DNA of 40,846 nt. Source: Verrucomicrobiota bacterium. GTDB lineage: Bacteria; Verrucomicrobiota; Verrucomicrobiia; Opitutales; Opitutaceae. This document shows positions 16,701-24,233 of this stretch, one piece after another. A model generated the notes under the pieces. That model saw only the letters and a program-made list of their open reading frames with translations. It did no database searches and was not told the DNA's origin. The number at the start of each line of letters is the position of its first letter. Position 1 is the stretch's first letter. The position numbers were made by a program, and so were the translations under genes. The stretch covers positions 1 to 40,846 of the forward strand of contig JAUWBD010000018.1 in NCBI GenBank assembly GCA_030605125.1. Direction: 5' to 3'.

Positions 16701-17632
16701 ATGTCGTAGTAGCGGGCGTGGCGGGGGGCTTGCTTGGCGGAGCCGAAGGTGTTCAAGCGCCAGTAGGCAAAGCCCGCCTCGAAGCCGGGATTTTGCACGA
16801 GATTCCGGCTTTGGTGGTATTGCGGCATGGCGAGCCGGTCGGCCGCCCAAAAGTCCACGCCGCCATAGGTCTCGGCGGAGACGGCCCGCTCCACCTCGCG
16901 AGGCAGTTCGATTTCGTAAACGAGCTCGCCTCCCCTCATCTCGAAAACGGCCTCGAGAAACGGCGGGCGGTAGCTGACGGTGTTGCGATCGGTGAACGAG
17001 ACGGAGCCGACCTTGACGGGATGAAAGGCCAGGCGCCGGGACGCGTCGTTCGGGTGGAAAACGAGGGGGACCGGCGCGCCTGGCGGGCGCAGGATCCGCG
17101 CGCCGCCGGGGGGATCGGAAGCGATGGCGAACTCGTCCGGACCGGCCGAGACGGTGGAGCCGACCGCGGCATGGCGGGTGACGTGCAGACGGGAGGCGAA
17201 GGTGGCACCGAGATGCACGCCCGGCGGCGCATCCACCTTCAGGCGGACCCTCACGCGCCCTTCGGTCGTGAGTTGGTAGCCGTAGGAGACCGGGACGGGC
17301 TGCACCCCGGCGGGATCGAGCAACGCATCGAAGCGATGCGTGCGGGTCGCTTGGTCCAACGTCGCGCGCGCGTCCTTCAATTGCGAGAAAGTGAACCAGC
17401 CGGCCGGGGCGGAGGTGGCGAGCCGGTTTTCGATCGGGACGAACAGGTCGAAGACGTTGCCCCGGTCATCGACGATTTGGATGATTCCCTGGCGGTTGAG
17501 GCGCACTTGGTGGCCGCCGCTCGTGATGGTGCCATCCGAGTGAAAAGTCGGGGCGCCGAAGGCGAGGGTCCCAAGGGCGAGCGAGAGCAGCAGGCGGCAA
17601 GCGCGGCCGGCGCCGGCGAAACAAATAGGCAT
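13772..17632 (-). CDS. Large secreted multidomain glycoside hydrolase (CBM4-like, clan-A barrel, CBM9-like)
   Basis: 1286 residues with a signal peptide (CRLLLSLALGTLAFGAP). The N-terminal 270 residues are beta-rich and of unknown family. Residues about 277-430 look like a CBM4/9-type jelly roll (NLVQNPGFEAGFAYW, then WIFVDSVQLEK). Residues about 540-860 form a clan-A TIM barrel with LNNEPILGPYI (Glu654, expected acid/base) and WFTEGIYHNN (Glu763, expected nucleophile), closest in look to GH39/GH5-like enzymes. From about 1066 to the end is a CBM9-like domain (WSGPDDFSARFYATWDEHHL, WNADSVQLYFDG). The protein is probably exported and acts on a long polysaccharide; substrate unknown. It lies mid-operon, 75 bases after the LamG gene and 9 bases before the heparinase-like gene. 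It is the largest protein of the cluster. Confidence 0.82.
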   Translation of the reverse strand: MPICFAGAGRACRLLLSLALGTLAFGAPTFHSDGTITSGGHQVRLNRQGIIQIVDDRGNVFDLFVPIENRLATSAPAGWFTFSQLKDARATLDQATRTHRFDALLDPAGVQPVPVSYGYQLTTEGRVRVRLKVDAPPGVHLGATFASRLHVTRHAAVGSTVSAGPDEFAIASDPPGGARILRPPGAPVPLVFHPNDASRRLAFHPVKVGSVSFTDRNTVSYRPPFLEAVFEMRGGELVYEIELPREVERAVSAETYGGVDFWAADRLAMPQYHQSRNLVQNPGFEAGFAYWRLNTFGSAKQAPRHARYYDIVETAPHSGRRALALRGEPGLDPAQVASFAIPVDRGARYTLSFHARGTRPDQRLSVSAQGFFVPSTFPVSTQIRLTERWERHTFTFDAPHPMLSVGFGHHGAREEGWIFVDSVQLEKAGSATDFTTKPLVAWLEAGARGNLWQPGEDPRAVLRVSGPPGAQVAVRVTTTDFFGRDEQREPVDLRLDAEGLGRAPLFWAASLPPGMHVATLELRSGSYSGKDYARLVVMPALENRHRHKDIFSAHLNGERYVEWEREAEFFKRVGIGSTILFDPAPPEFHAALRRHGIFHFSSIFDAGHGFKSMNWQSQKDGFDLSQDQLRQVEEESFKKASANSDVTHWKLNNEPILGPYINHPANMRKMIAALEAARRGILRANPAAKIIGSDPANMYANSGQAFMDTMLQVLAEDRRQLFDIAAIHPYRARPEEPDRDAETRQFLALLERRGFKGDVWFTEGIYHNNYVVPAWDLNTHVGCSTDGYRAGPLSYAMGWGERMAAAYTARSWLVALKYAERVKLDVDWGFRINAFSDVDHTPMAPAFAANTLGGLLGDATFKSDVALGYQVRCYVFEDGQNRPVAALWSHDIEVDKGTAAAPRLDVSALLAAQPGVELIDFMGVSHSPGATIEASPFPVFLRGPAGATAAFTAALAECRLVDDRGSLHAWLAPASATELEIVVENSANRAFSGVAVVSEDGREVARSSVNIPARGEWKHRHPRRLAPGTLTTSRLTVSLHPKNGAEERDFELERSWMAWPKRRAPITLSGRPEEWRDAFQLDLSNRLDFGPHGLDPAQMRRFRDAPVAWSGPDDFSARFYATWDEHHLYLALAVRDDVHHPAESSTHVWNADSVQLYFDGWADSVRSRTRGYGPDDQSFQLWPRLDAPRLFRDVAPERQLAFLDLGPVEDARLSVIRLQDRVTFYEVALPVADLNPVRLVAGAHFGFAALVNDHDRDHRKRALTLTPPGTEPYRRPDLYPVVLLTP

Positions 17633-17707
17633 GGGGGTGGGGTGAACGCTTTGGGGCGGCGGGCGCAGGCAGGGCGACGGGGCGCCTCCTCGTTTTGTCG
17701 CGACGGC

Positions 17708-18454
17708 TTAGTTCAGCTCGAAGCTGGTGCGTGCGGTGGAGGAAATGCGGATCGAGTTGATGACGCCGCGAAAGTAGGGGGCGGAGCCGGCGCCGACGTA
17801 GCCGATGGCAAAGTGGGAGTTGTTTTCCGGCTGAATGACGGCGTCGCGGAGGAGCAGCTCGCCTTGCGAGACCCCGTCGATGAAGAGGCGAATACGCTCG
17901 CCGTCGTAGGTGGCGGCAAGATGGGTCCAGCGCCCAAGGGGCAGCGAATCCTCGGAGAGCAGGCGAACCTCCGCGGAGCCGGTCTGCACGAGGAAGGCGA
18001 CCCGTCCGGTGCGCTCCACGAGCAGGCGGAAACCGGCGATGGTGTATTGGCCGTATTGAAAGATGCCCATCTGCTTGCCCGCGGCGTCGGCGGCGGGTCG
18101 CAACCACGCTTCGACGGTGAGCTGGTTGGACGGCAACGCGATCGGCGGGAACGAGCCTTCGGGCACGAGCCGGAAGCTGTGCTCAAACAGGAGCCCGCCC
18201 TGGTCGCCTTCCTCGACCAGCACGAGCGGCGTGCCCGGATCGGACGAGCGCAGGGAGATGCGGGCGGGGCCGAGATCGCGCACCCGGGTGGCGTCGGCTT
18301 TGGTGAAATCCCAGAGCGCGACGGTATCGGCCTGGGGCCGAAGCAGCTTGGGGGCGGCGGGACGGGCTTCGAGGCAGGCGAGCGGCGCGAGGGCGACCGC
18401 GAGGAGGAAGCGCAGGAGGCGCGACGCGGGGAGGGCGGGCAGGCGGGGAAGCAT
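17708..18454 (-). CDS. Secreted LamG/concanavalin-like domain protein
   Basis: 248 residues; the start at 18454 gives a signal peptide (LLRFLLAVALAPLACLEARP). The mature part is a single LamG-type jelly roll (DTVALWDFTKADATRVRDLG, LTVEAWLRP, RWTHLAATYDGERIRLFIDG, FRGVINSIRISSTAR). It is clearly paralogous to the C-terminal LamG domain of the GH30 protein (shared DTVALWDF, GI-QYG-Y---GFRL-VE, WTH-ATYDG). LamG domains usually bind glycans or protein partners; without a catalytic domain it may serve as a binding or docking protein for the secreted enzymes encoded after it. It lies 17 bases after the prepilin-like gene. Confidence 0.85.
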   Translation of the reverse strand: MLPRLPALPASRLLRFLLAVALAPLACLEARPAAPKLLRPQADTVALWDFTKADATRVRDLGPARISLRSSDPGTPLVLVEEGDQGGLLFEHSFRLVPEGSFPPIALPSNQLTVEAWLRPAADAAGKQMGIFQYGQYTIAGFRLLVERTGRVAFLVQTGSAEVRLLSEDSLPLGRWTHLAATYDGERIRLFIDGVSQGELLLRDAVIQPENNSHFAIGYVGAGSAPYFRGVINSIRISSTARTSFELN

Positions 18455-18471
18455 GGCGAAAGGAGGAGCGC

Positions 18472-19113
18472 TCAGTGACGGGGATTCCAAGGGAGCTGCT
18501 GGCTGTCGCCCAGGAGGGTGGCGTCGATAACGCGGGCCTCCACATGGCCGTCCATGAAGACCATGTTCACCTTGTTGCCGTGGCGGGCTTGCAGGCCCCA
18601 GGTGCCGCCGGGGATGTGCGAGGCGATGTCGCGCATGCACTGGTTGTCGGGGCCGGCGGAGTCGGCGTAGAAGATCACCTGCGACAGGGGCTGGCGGATG
18701 TTTGACCAACGCATCCGGCTCACGTCGGTCTCGCCGGTGCGGTTGTTTTTGCCGAAGTCCGCGCGCGATCCGCCGGTGGTGAGGTTTTCGCTGACGGGGC
18801 AGGCGAACTGGGCGATCGGCCGCGTGCCGGCCGGGCCGAAGCTGTAGATCGCCCGGCCGGACATGTAGGGCACGAGGGCGTCCACCCAGGTGGACTGGAG
18901 CGGACGATCGCTCCGGTTGGTGACGATCTCGTCGCGGTTGTCGCCGCTGTAGAGAAGGGATGCGGTATGGATCTGCCGGAGGTTGGAGGCGCACTGCGCG
19001 GCGCGAGCCTTCTCGCGGACCTTGCCGACGACAGGGATGAGGATCGCCGCCAGGACGCCGATGATGGCGATGACGGTCAGCAGCTCGATAAGGGTGAAGC
19101 CGCGGGTTTTCAT
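18472..19113 (-). CDS. Prepilin-type protein with GFTLIE leader and H-X9-DG end
   Basis: 213 residues from the ATG at 19113. The class III leader is textbook (MKTRG followed by [20 protein letters not shown]), with the expected +5 glutamate, then a long amphipathic helix ([17 protein letters not shown]). The C-terminus carries the [17 protein letters not shown] block, the H-X9-DG motif of the large Verrucomicrobia/Planctomycetes pseudopilin group. It would be cleaved by prepilin peptidase and assembled into a pseudopilus or held in the membrane. Its place inside a glycan-degradation operon, directly after a PEP-CTERM protein, suggests a role in surface display or secretion of the enzymes; this is inference. 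No pilin assembly genes lie nearby. Confidence 0.9.
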   Translation of the reverse strand: MKTRGFTLIELLTVIAIIGVLAAILIPVVGKVREKARAAQCASNLRQIHTASLLYSGDNRDEIVTNRSDRPLQSTWVDALVPYMSGRAIYSFGPAGTRPIAQFACPVSENLTTGGSRADFGKNNRTGETDVSRMRWSNIRQPLSQVIFYADSAGPDNQCMRDIASHIPGGTWGLQARHGNKVNMVFMDGHVEARVIDATLLGDSQQLPWNPRH

Positions 19114-19143
19114 GGGAATTCGGGGTAATGGAAGAATGAATAC

Positions 19144-19163
19144 GGCGGGCCGTTCGGCCCGCC
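19144..19163 (-). promoter_or_regulatory. Intercistronic hairpin between the PEP-CTERM and prepilin genes
   Basis: A perfect 8-bp stem, GGCGGGCC and GGCCCGCC with a 4-base loop, lies 7 to 26 bases past the PEP-CTERM stop codon. On the minus strand it is followed by GTATTCATTCTT rather than a solid T run, so it may act as a partial terminator or 3'-end stabiliser that lets the first structural gene be expressed above the enzymes. Confidence 0.5.
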
Positions 19164-19169
19164 GCGGGA

Positions 19170-21053
19170 TCAAGCGCGGCGGCGGGGCCGGCGGGCGGAG
19201 GCGAGGCCGAGGGCGGCGAGGCCGGCGAAGGCGGCGAAGGCGGAGGGTTCCGGGATCGCGGTCGTAAAGACGAGGGTGTTGCCGGAGAAGGCGAAGCTTC
19301 CGTCGATGTTGGCCGAGAAGTCGGCGGCCGTGAAGCCGACGTTTGAGCCGAAGCTGACGAGCGTGTAGGTGAACGAGGGCGCGGCCGACCCGGTGAAGTC
19401 GAAGAGGAAGCTGTTGCCCGAGCCCTTGATGAAGTCGCCGGCGACGGTGAGCGAGTCGGAGGCGGCCTGGGTGGCGCCGAGGTCGAAGCGGAAGCCGCCG
19501 GAGGAGTCGTCGGAATTCCAGGTGAAGGATGATCCGGCGGTGAACACGCCCGCGCCGTCGCGGCCGGGCGAAAAGCCGGCGCCGGCGAGCAGGACAACCG
19601 CGCCGGCGACGGAGCCGCCGCCGCCGAGCGTGGCGCCCGACTCGACCTCGAGCGCGCCGAGGCCGGTGGCGGAGCCCGAGAGGTTGGCCGCGATCAAGGT
19701 GGCGCCGGCTTTGACGGTGGTCTTGGCCGTGTAGGTGTTGGCTCCGCTGAGAACAACCGTGCCGGCTCCCTCGACCCACACGTCGTTGGTCTTGGTCTGC
19801 TCGGCGTCGTTGTGGTTGAAGATGACGCCGCTGAATGTGGCGGTGCCGCCGGCGTCCGCCTTCAGACGGAGATGCGCGGCGCGATGATTGGCCGCGGCGG
19901 AGGTCTCGAGGCGGATGTCGCCGGAGAACGTGGCCTGGCCCGCGCCGTCGATGCCGAGGTAAACGGACTGCGTGGTGGGGGTGGCGGTGTTGCTGTTGCG
20001 GCGGACGCGGATGGCGGCGCCGACATCGTGGCCCGCGGTGGTGAAGAGGCCGGAGGAACGGCCGGCGGCGGCGCTGTCGTTCTCGCCTATCGAGACGTGG
20101 AGGCCGTTGCCGGCGCCGAGGGCGTTGGCGGAATCGAGCGAGACGAAGGCGTTGCGGATCACGACCGCGCCGTCGAGGGCGGCGGCGGCGGTGGGCACGA
20201 TGGCGGAGGTGAGCCCGGAGTTGTCGCCGCCGATGCGGTAGCGCAGGAGCGTGCCGGTCGCGTCGGCAAAGCTGTTGTTGAAGCGGATCGATTCGCCGAG
20301 CGCGGAGGTGCTGGAGAGGTTGCCCGCGAGGTTGATGGTGCCGAGGGTGTTGGCGGCGGCGTTGAAGTGGTAGGTGCCGGCGCCGGTGTCGGTGAAGACG
20401 AAATCGTTGGCCCAGGTGCGGTTGGTGTTGTTGTTGAAGTTGAAGAAGAAGGTGCTGTTGCCGCCGTTGTTGCTGACGGTGATCGCATTGGCGCCGAGGC
20501 GGGCGAGCGATGTGCCGGAGTTGAATGTCACGGTGCCGCGCTCAAGCGTGAAGGAGCCGCTCCAGTTGGCGGCCGAGCCGCCGTTCAACACGAGGTCGGA
20601 GCCGCCGTTTTTGGTGATGTTGCCCGAGCCGGACCAGTTGCCACTGGCGAGGAGACGGCCGGCGCTGCCGTTGCCGTTGAGGGACCACACCTGGTTGGCG
20701 GCAATCGTGAGCGGCGCGGTGATCGTGGTGGTGCCGCTGGTCTTGTTGCTGACGATACCACCGGCGCCGATCGAAAGGGGGCCGCCGCCCAGGGAGTAGT
20801 CGCCGGCGGTGGACTGGAAGGTGAGACTGTTGACCGCCCAGGCGGAGTCGATGTTGGTGGCGACGCCGGTGCCGAGGGCGAAGACGATGTCGTCGCCGCT
20901 CGTGGCGGGGGCGAAGGGCGCGGTGCTCCAGTTGGCGCCGTCGCTCCAATTGCCCGCGGTGGCGGCGGTCCAGTTGACGGTGGCGGCGAAGGCGGAATGC
21001 GCGGCGAAAGCGGCGAGGAGGCTGGCTATGTGGCGGGGGATGGCGGAGGGCAT
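19170..21053 (-). CDS. PEP-CTERM autotransporter-repeat surface protein
   Basis: 627 residues. Signal peptide at the N-terminus ([16 protein letters not shown]). The body is low-complexity, Asn/Gly/Ser/Thr-rich beta sequence with autotransporter-associated strand repeats ([40 protein letters not shown]). It ends in a complete PEP-CTERM tail: IPEPSAF, a hydrophobic stretch ([12 protein letters not shown]) and an arginine cluster (RRPRRRA), the signal for exosortase processing. No exosortase gene is in the window, so it must be elsewhere. As first structural gene after the regulator it is probably the most abundant product, a surface or matrix protein that could bind or organise the enzymes downstream. 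Start at 21053, 17 bases after the regulator stop. Confidence 0.88.
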   Translation of the reverse strand: MPSAIPRHIASLLAAFAAHSAFAATVNWTAATAGNWSDGANWSTAPFAPATSGDDIVFALGTGVATNIDSAWAVNSLTFQSTAGDYSLGGGPLSIGAGGIVSNKTSGTTTITAPLTIAANQVWSLNGNGSAGRLLASGNWSGSGNITKNGGSDLVLNGGSAANWSGSFTLERGTVTFNSGTSLARLGANAITVSNNGGNSTFFFNFNNNTNRTWANDFVFTDTGAGTYHFNAAANTLGTINLAGNLSSTSALGESIRFNNSFADATGTLLRYRIGGDNSGLTSAIVPTAAAALDGAVVIRNAFVSLDSANALGAGNGLHVSIGENDSAAAGRSSGLFTTAGHDVGAAIRVRRNSNTATPTTQSVYLGIDGAGQATFSGDIRLETSAAANHRAAHLRLKADAGGTATFSGVIFNHNDAEQTKTNDVWVEGAGTVVLSGANTYTAKTTVKAGATLIAANLSGSATGLGALEVESGATLGGGGSVAGAVVLLAGAGFSPGRDGAGVFTAGSSFTWNSDDSSGGFRFDLGATQAASDSLTVAGDFIKGSGNSFLFDFTGSAAPSFTYTLVSFGSNVGFTAADFSANIDGSFAFSGNTLVFTTAIPEPSAFAAFAGLAALGLASARRPRRRA

Positions 21054-21070
21054 GTGCGTGGGGTGGTGGT

Positions 21071-22177
21071 TCAGGTCGAGATGGAGAGGGTGTCGTTGAT
21101 GGCGGAGCCCGGGAGGCGCCGGACGGATTCGCGTGAGACGAGGCGGGGCGCGATCTGCACCGATCGGGACGGTGTGTCGCGGTTGTCCATGCGGCGGAGC
21201 AGCAGGTCCACCGCCTCGCGGCACATTTCGTCGAAGGGCTCCTCCATGGAGCTGAGCGGCGGGTCCATGAGCGGGCACGGGACGGTGTTGTCGATGCCGA
21301 TGATGCTCAGGTCCTCCGGCACGCGGACGCCCGCCTTGCGCGCGGCGCCGAGCAGGCGAAGCGCGAAGGCGTCGCTCATGATGATGGCGGTGGGGGCCTC
21401 GGCGCCGAGCTCGCTCCAGAGCCGGAGGATATCGTCGATTTTCTGCGGCGCCGGGTAGTCCTGATCGTCATTGAGGGCCTGGAACTCGACGTAGTCGCGG
21501 ATGCCTTTTTCACGCACGAAGCGGCGGTAGCCATCGATACGACGCTGGAAGATCGAATTCGTCGGGCAGTGACCAAAGGTGGCGATCCGGCGGTGGCCGG
21601 CCTCCCAGAGGTGTTCGGCGGCGACCGTGATGTTTTTCGCCTGATCGATTCCCACCTCGTCGTGCGGCAGGTGGCCGCTCCATTCGCGATTTATCAGGAC
21701 GAGCGGATAGCGGGAGGCGACCCAGTGGAGGAGGGCGTGGTCTTTGTCGGTCGCGTGCCAAATGACGCCGTCGATGTCGGAATCGGAAAGCCACTGCATG
21801 AGCGCCTTGCGGTTCTGACCGAGGTGATGAACCGAGATGCCGACGCCATGCCCGGCCAGCTGCTGGCCAGTGACGGTGACGATCTTGCCCATCAGGGTTT
21901 CGTATCCGCTCGAGACCCAAGGGTCGGCAATCTCGACGGTGGGCAGCGTCTCGACGAGGAGAGCACTGCGCCATTTACCGGATTCGGCGGAGGAGCGCGA
22001 AGGGGTGCGACGGCCGACGTAGCCGAGCTTTTCGGCGAGCCCGAGGACCTTGGCGCGCGTATCCTCGCTGACATTGAGCGACGTAGAACCGGAGAGGATG
22101 GCCGAGACGGCCGCTTGGCTAACGCCGCTACGCTTGGCGATTTCGGCTTGGGTAACGTGGGGACGGGAGGCGCTCAT
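21071..22177 (-). CDS. LacI-family transcriptional regulator
   Basis: 368 residues. Residues 8-55 are a LacI helix-turn-helix (VTQAEIAKRSGVSQAAVSAIL, then the hinge-side VLGLAEKLGYV). Residues about 70-350 form the periplasmic-binding-like sensor (DIDGVIWHATDK, RRIATFGHCPTN, PEDLSIIGIDNT). Members bind operators as dimers and release on sugar binding; the ligand here is probably an oligosaccharide or monosaccharide from the glycan degraded by the operon. It heads the minus-strand run and is followed after only 17 bases by the PEP-CTERM gene, so regulator and targets are likely co-transcribed and autoregulated through the inverted repeat at 22184-22200. No Shine-Dalgarno precedes the ATG. Confidence 0.93.
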   Translation of the reverse strand: MSASRPHVTQAEIAKRSGVSQAAVSAILSGSTSLNVSEDTRAKVLGLAEKLGYVGRRTPSRSSAESGKWRSALLVETLPTVEIADPWVSSGYETLMGKIVTVTGQQLAGHGVGISVHHLGQNRKALMQWLSDSDIDGVIWHATDKDHALLHWVASRYPLVLINREWSGHLPHDEVGIDQAKNITVAAEHLWEAGHRRIATFGHCPTNSIFQRRIDGYRRFVREKGIRDYVEFQALNDDQDYPAPQKIDDILRLWSELGAEAPTAIIMSDAFALRLLGAARKAGVRVPEDLSIIGIDNTVPCPLMDPPLSSMEEPFDEMCREAVDLLLRRMDNRDTPSRSVQIAPRLVSRESVRRLPGSAINDTLSIST

Positions 22178-22183
22178 CAGATA

Positions 22184-22200
22184 TAACTAATATTTAGTTA
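22184..22200. promoter_or_regulatory. 17-bp perfect inverted repeat, candidate LacI-family operator
   Basis: TAACTAA (22184-22190), spacer TAT, TTAGTTA (22194-22200): two exact 7-bp arms. It begins 7 bases upstream of the regulator ATG and overlaps the candidate -10 element, as expected for an autoregulatory operator. It is strikingly AT-rich in a GC-rich window. Confidence 0.7.
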
Positions 22201-22220
22201 CGTTCTGAGGCGCGGGTCAA
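22191..22220 (-). promoter_or_regulatory. Candidate sigma70 promoter of the regulator-led operon
   Basis: On the minus strand TTGACC (22220-22215) and TAAATA (22196-22191) are separated by 18 bases. Transcription would begin near 22184, only a few bases before the ATG at 22177, giving a very short or absent leader. The -10 lies inside the inverted repeat. Confidence 0.5.
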
Positions 22221-22341
22221 TCATGTTTTTCCGAGAGCGGAACTTTTTCCGGCGTCGAGCCTTCGATCCCTGCTGCGTCGGTAGCGGGGAAATCGCGCCG
22301 GGAACGGCTGCCTCCCAGAGGGGGCGAGGCGCAGGGCGCGT

Positions 22342-23673
22342 TCAGGCAGGAGCCGCGCCGGTGAACAAAAGCGAAGCGCGCTCCGCCAGCGCGAGCGGGT
22401 GGTCGAGGCAGGGGAGGCGGGAGAGGTCGGTCGGCGCGGCCGTGATCTCGCCGGAGAGAAGATCGACGAGCACGGGATCGCGGAGAGCGGGCGCGGCGAG
22501 GCTGATCGGCACGGGAGCGGGCGTCTCGAGCGCGGGCGTGAGGTCGCTGCGCCACCAGGCGACGAGGGACGGGGCGGTGTCTGCGGTGGCTTGCCAGGCG
22601 TAGGCGGCGACGCGGAAAGGCGCCTCGGCCGCGAGCGGAGGCAGCGCGCGGAGGGGAAAGCGGTCGTCCCAAAGGGAGAAAACGTGCGCGGCGGCGCGGT
22701 AGGCGAGTTTGCGGTGCCGGACTTGTTTGGTGGCGGGATCGATGGCGAGCAGTCCCTTGGGGTTGATGCCTTCGTAGAGGGCGCCGTCGCGCTTTTCGTA
22801 GCGCATGTCGGCGAGCTGGAAGAGGCTCATGGGCAGGCCGCGCGCGTGGTGGCCGAGGAGGCGGCGAAGATTCCAGGCGGCTTGGCGGCGCTCGGACCAG
22901 TCGGTGGTGTTGAGCGCGAGCTTGATGCCTTCGAGCCGGGCGGAGGGGGCGCCGGTCTCACCCTGGGCGAGCGCGACGCGGCGGGCGCCGAGCGAGTCGA
23001 GGATGGCGAGGAGTCGCTCGGGCATGGCGTAGCCCTCGTCGGGGTTTTCCGGATACCCGTGGAAGGTGACCTCGTCGAGAAGGTCGAAGCGGTCGGCGGA
23101 GGCGAGGAGGCGGAGAAACGCCTCGGCGAACTCGATCTTGCCGGCGAGGGCGAGGCCGGCGATGCGGGCGCGCGGATCGACGGCGCGGATGCGGCTGGCG
23201 GTGCGGACGAAGAGGTCGAGGTAACCTTCGGGACAGACGGCTTCCTTGTGGTCGGCCTCGTTCCAGATTTCCCAGCGCCGCACACGGCCGGAGTAGCGGG
23301 AGGCGAGCGAGGCGACCCAGCGATCCCAGGCGGCAAGCGCCTCGGCCGAGGTCGGTATGCCCTGGGCGAGGCCGATGCCGCCGCCGCCGGGGTAGGCGGG
23401 GTTGCCGTAGGAGACTTGCAGCCAAGGCGTGACGCCGGCGGCGAGGCAGCCGTCCACGCAGGCATCGAGCCAGGCCCAGGCGTAGGGCGCGCCGGGGACG
23501 GGTTCGCAACGGGCCCAGCCGGCTTGGAGGCGAGCCTGCTTGGCGCCGAGTTCGGCGAGATGCGGGGCGACGGCGGCGAAGTCCACGTAACCGCGGTCGA
23601 TGGTCTCGATGCCGATTCCCCACGGTGAGGAGGCGATCTCGTGGGTCGAGCGGGTGCGGAGGCGGGCGTGCAT
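22342..23673 (-). CDS. GH39-like clan-A glycoside hydrolase, no signal peptide
   Basis: 443 residues. The N-terminal 330 residues read as a TIM barrel of GH39/GH5-like type: GVTPWLQVSYGNPAY, RRWEIWNEADHKE with Glu139 as expected acid/base, DEVTFHGYPENPDEGY, and ALAQGETGAPS with Glu239 as expected nucleophile. The remaining part is beta-rich, as for the C-terminal sandwich of GH39 enzymes. No signal peptide precedes it, so it probably acts in the cytoplasm on imported oligosaccharides, for instance as an exo-glycosidase; substrate unknown. It is encoded just upstream of, and on the same strand as, the regulator operon, but 141 bases and a separate promoter lie between them. Between it and the Rieske gene is a hexamer repeat. 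Confidence 0.75.
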   Translation of the reverse strand: MHARLRTRSTHEIASSPWGIGIETIDRGYVDFAAVAPHLAELGAKQARLQAGWARCEPVPGAPYAWAWLDACVDGCLAAGVTPWLQVSYGNPAYPGGGGIGLAQGIPTSAEALAAWDRWVASLASRYSGRVRRWEIWNEADHKEAVCPEGYLDLFVRTASRIRAVDPRARIAGLALAGKIEFAEAFLRLLASADRFDLLDEVTFHGYPENPDEGYAMPERLLAILDSLGARRVALAQGETGAPSARLEGIKLALNTTDWSERRQAAWNLRRLLGHHARGLPMSLFQLADMRYEKRDGALYEGINPKGLLAIDPATKQVRHRKLAYRAAAHVFSLWDDRFPLRALPPLAAEAPFRVAAYAWQATADTAPSLVAWWRSDLTPALETPAPVPISLAAPALRDPVLVDLLSGEITAAPTDLSRLPCLDHPLALAERASLLFTGAAPA

Positions 23674-23694
23674 GGGCGGGGGCGCGAGGATCGG

Positions 23695-23728
23695 CGAGAA
23701 CGAGAACGAGCAAGAGAACGAGAACGAA
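23695..23728. repeat. Short tandem repeat of CGAGAA units
   Basis: About five and a half imperfect hexamers (CGAGAA, CGAGAA, CGAGCA, AGAGAA, CGAGAA, CGAA) fill the gap between the Rieske gene stop and the start of the GH39-like gene. Slippage-prone; it could vary in length between strains. Confidence 0.65.
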
Positions 23729-23730
23729 TA

Positions 23731-24156
23731 TTATGCGCCGGGGAGGCGGACGAAGAGCTGGCCGTCGGCGAGCTCGACGGGGAAGCGTTCGAGGTTTTCG
23801 GAGGCGCCGCCGGGGCAGGGGGCCGTGGCGGCGCCGAGTTCGACCGGGATGCGCTTCAGGCGGGTCTCGGGGTCCACGAGGTGCTCGCCGGTGGTGAGAT
23901 CGAACTCCCAACCATGCCACGGGCAGCGGAGGATGCAGCCGGCGCGGCCGGTGTTGTATTCATAAACCGGTGACGGCAAGGTGGTGCCGGAGACCGGGCC
24001 TTCGCAGACGCGCGCGCCGCCATGCGGGCAGATGTTGCGATAGGCGTGGTAGGCGCCGGCGACGTTGAAGACGCCGACGGAGATTTTGCCGTGGGCGACG
24101 ATGCGGCGCGCGCCGGGTGGGAGGTCGGCGGCGGGGCAGACGGGGAGGAGAGGCAT
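23731..24156 (-). CDS. Stand-alone Rieske [2Fe-2S] protein
   Basis: 141 residues. The cluster ligands are plain: C-P-H with Cys43 and His45, and C-P-W-H with Cys78 and His81 (NICPHGG and LRCPWHGWEFD). The remainder is a typical small Rieske fold of ferredoxin or NirD type, with no oxygenase catalytic domain, signal peptide or membrane helix. Its partner would be a reductase or oxygenase, neither of which is seen here. It follows the amidohydrolase gene at a distance of 77 bases on the same strand, and a TGACCAA heptamer repeat lies 11 bases before its start. Function beyond electron transfer is unknown. Confidence 0.9.
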   Translation of the reverse strand: MPLLPVCPAADLPPGARRIVAHGKISVGVFNVAGAYHAYRNICPHGGARVCEGPVSGTTLPSPVYEYNTGRAGCILRCPWHGWEFDLTTGEHLVDPETRLKRIPVELGAATAPCPGGASENLERFPVELADGQLFVRLPGA

Positions 24157-24166
24157 GGTGGAAAAA

Positions 24167-24194
24167 TGACCAATGACCAATGACCAAGGACCAA
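24167..24194 (-). repeat. Heptamer tandem repeat (TGACCAA)
   Basis: Three exact TGACCAA units and one GGACCAA (plus-strand reading) stand directly upstream of the Rieske start. A degenerate copy with the same GGGCGGAG flank occurs at 5181-5201. Heptamer families of this kind are common intergenic repeats; no function is evident. Confidence 0.65.
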
Positions 24195-24233
24195 GGGCGG
24201 AGGACGGGGAGGTAGGCTGGGGAGAAAGAAAGA

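Noticed and set aside
23695-24194. Tandem repeats as a CRISPR array
   Set aside because: Units are 6 or 7 bases with no spacers.
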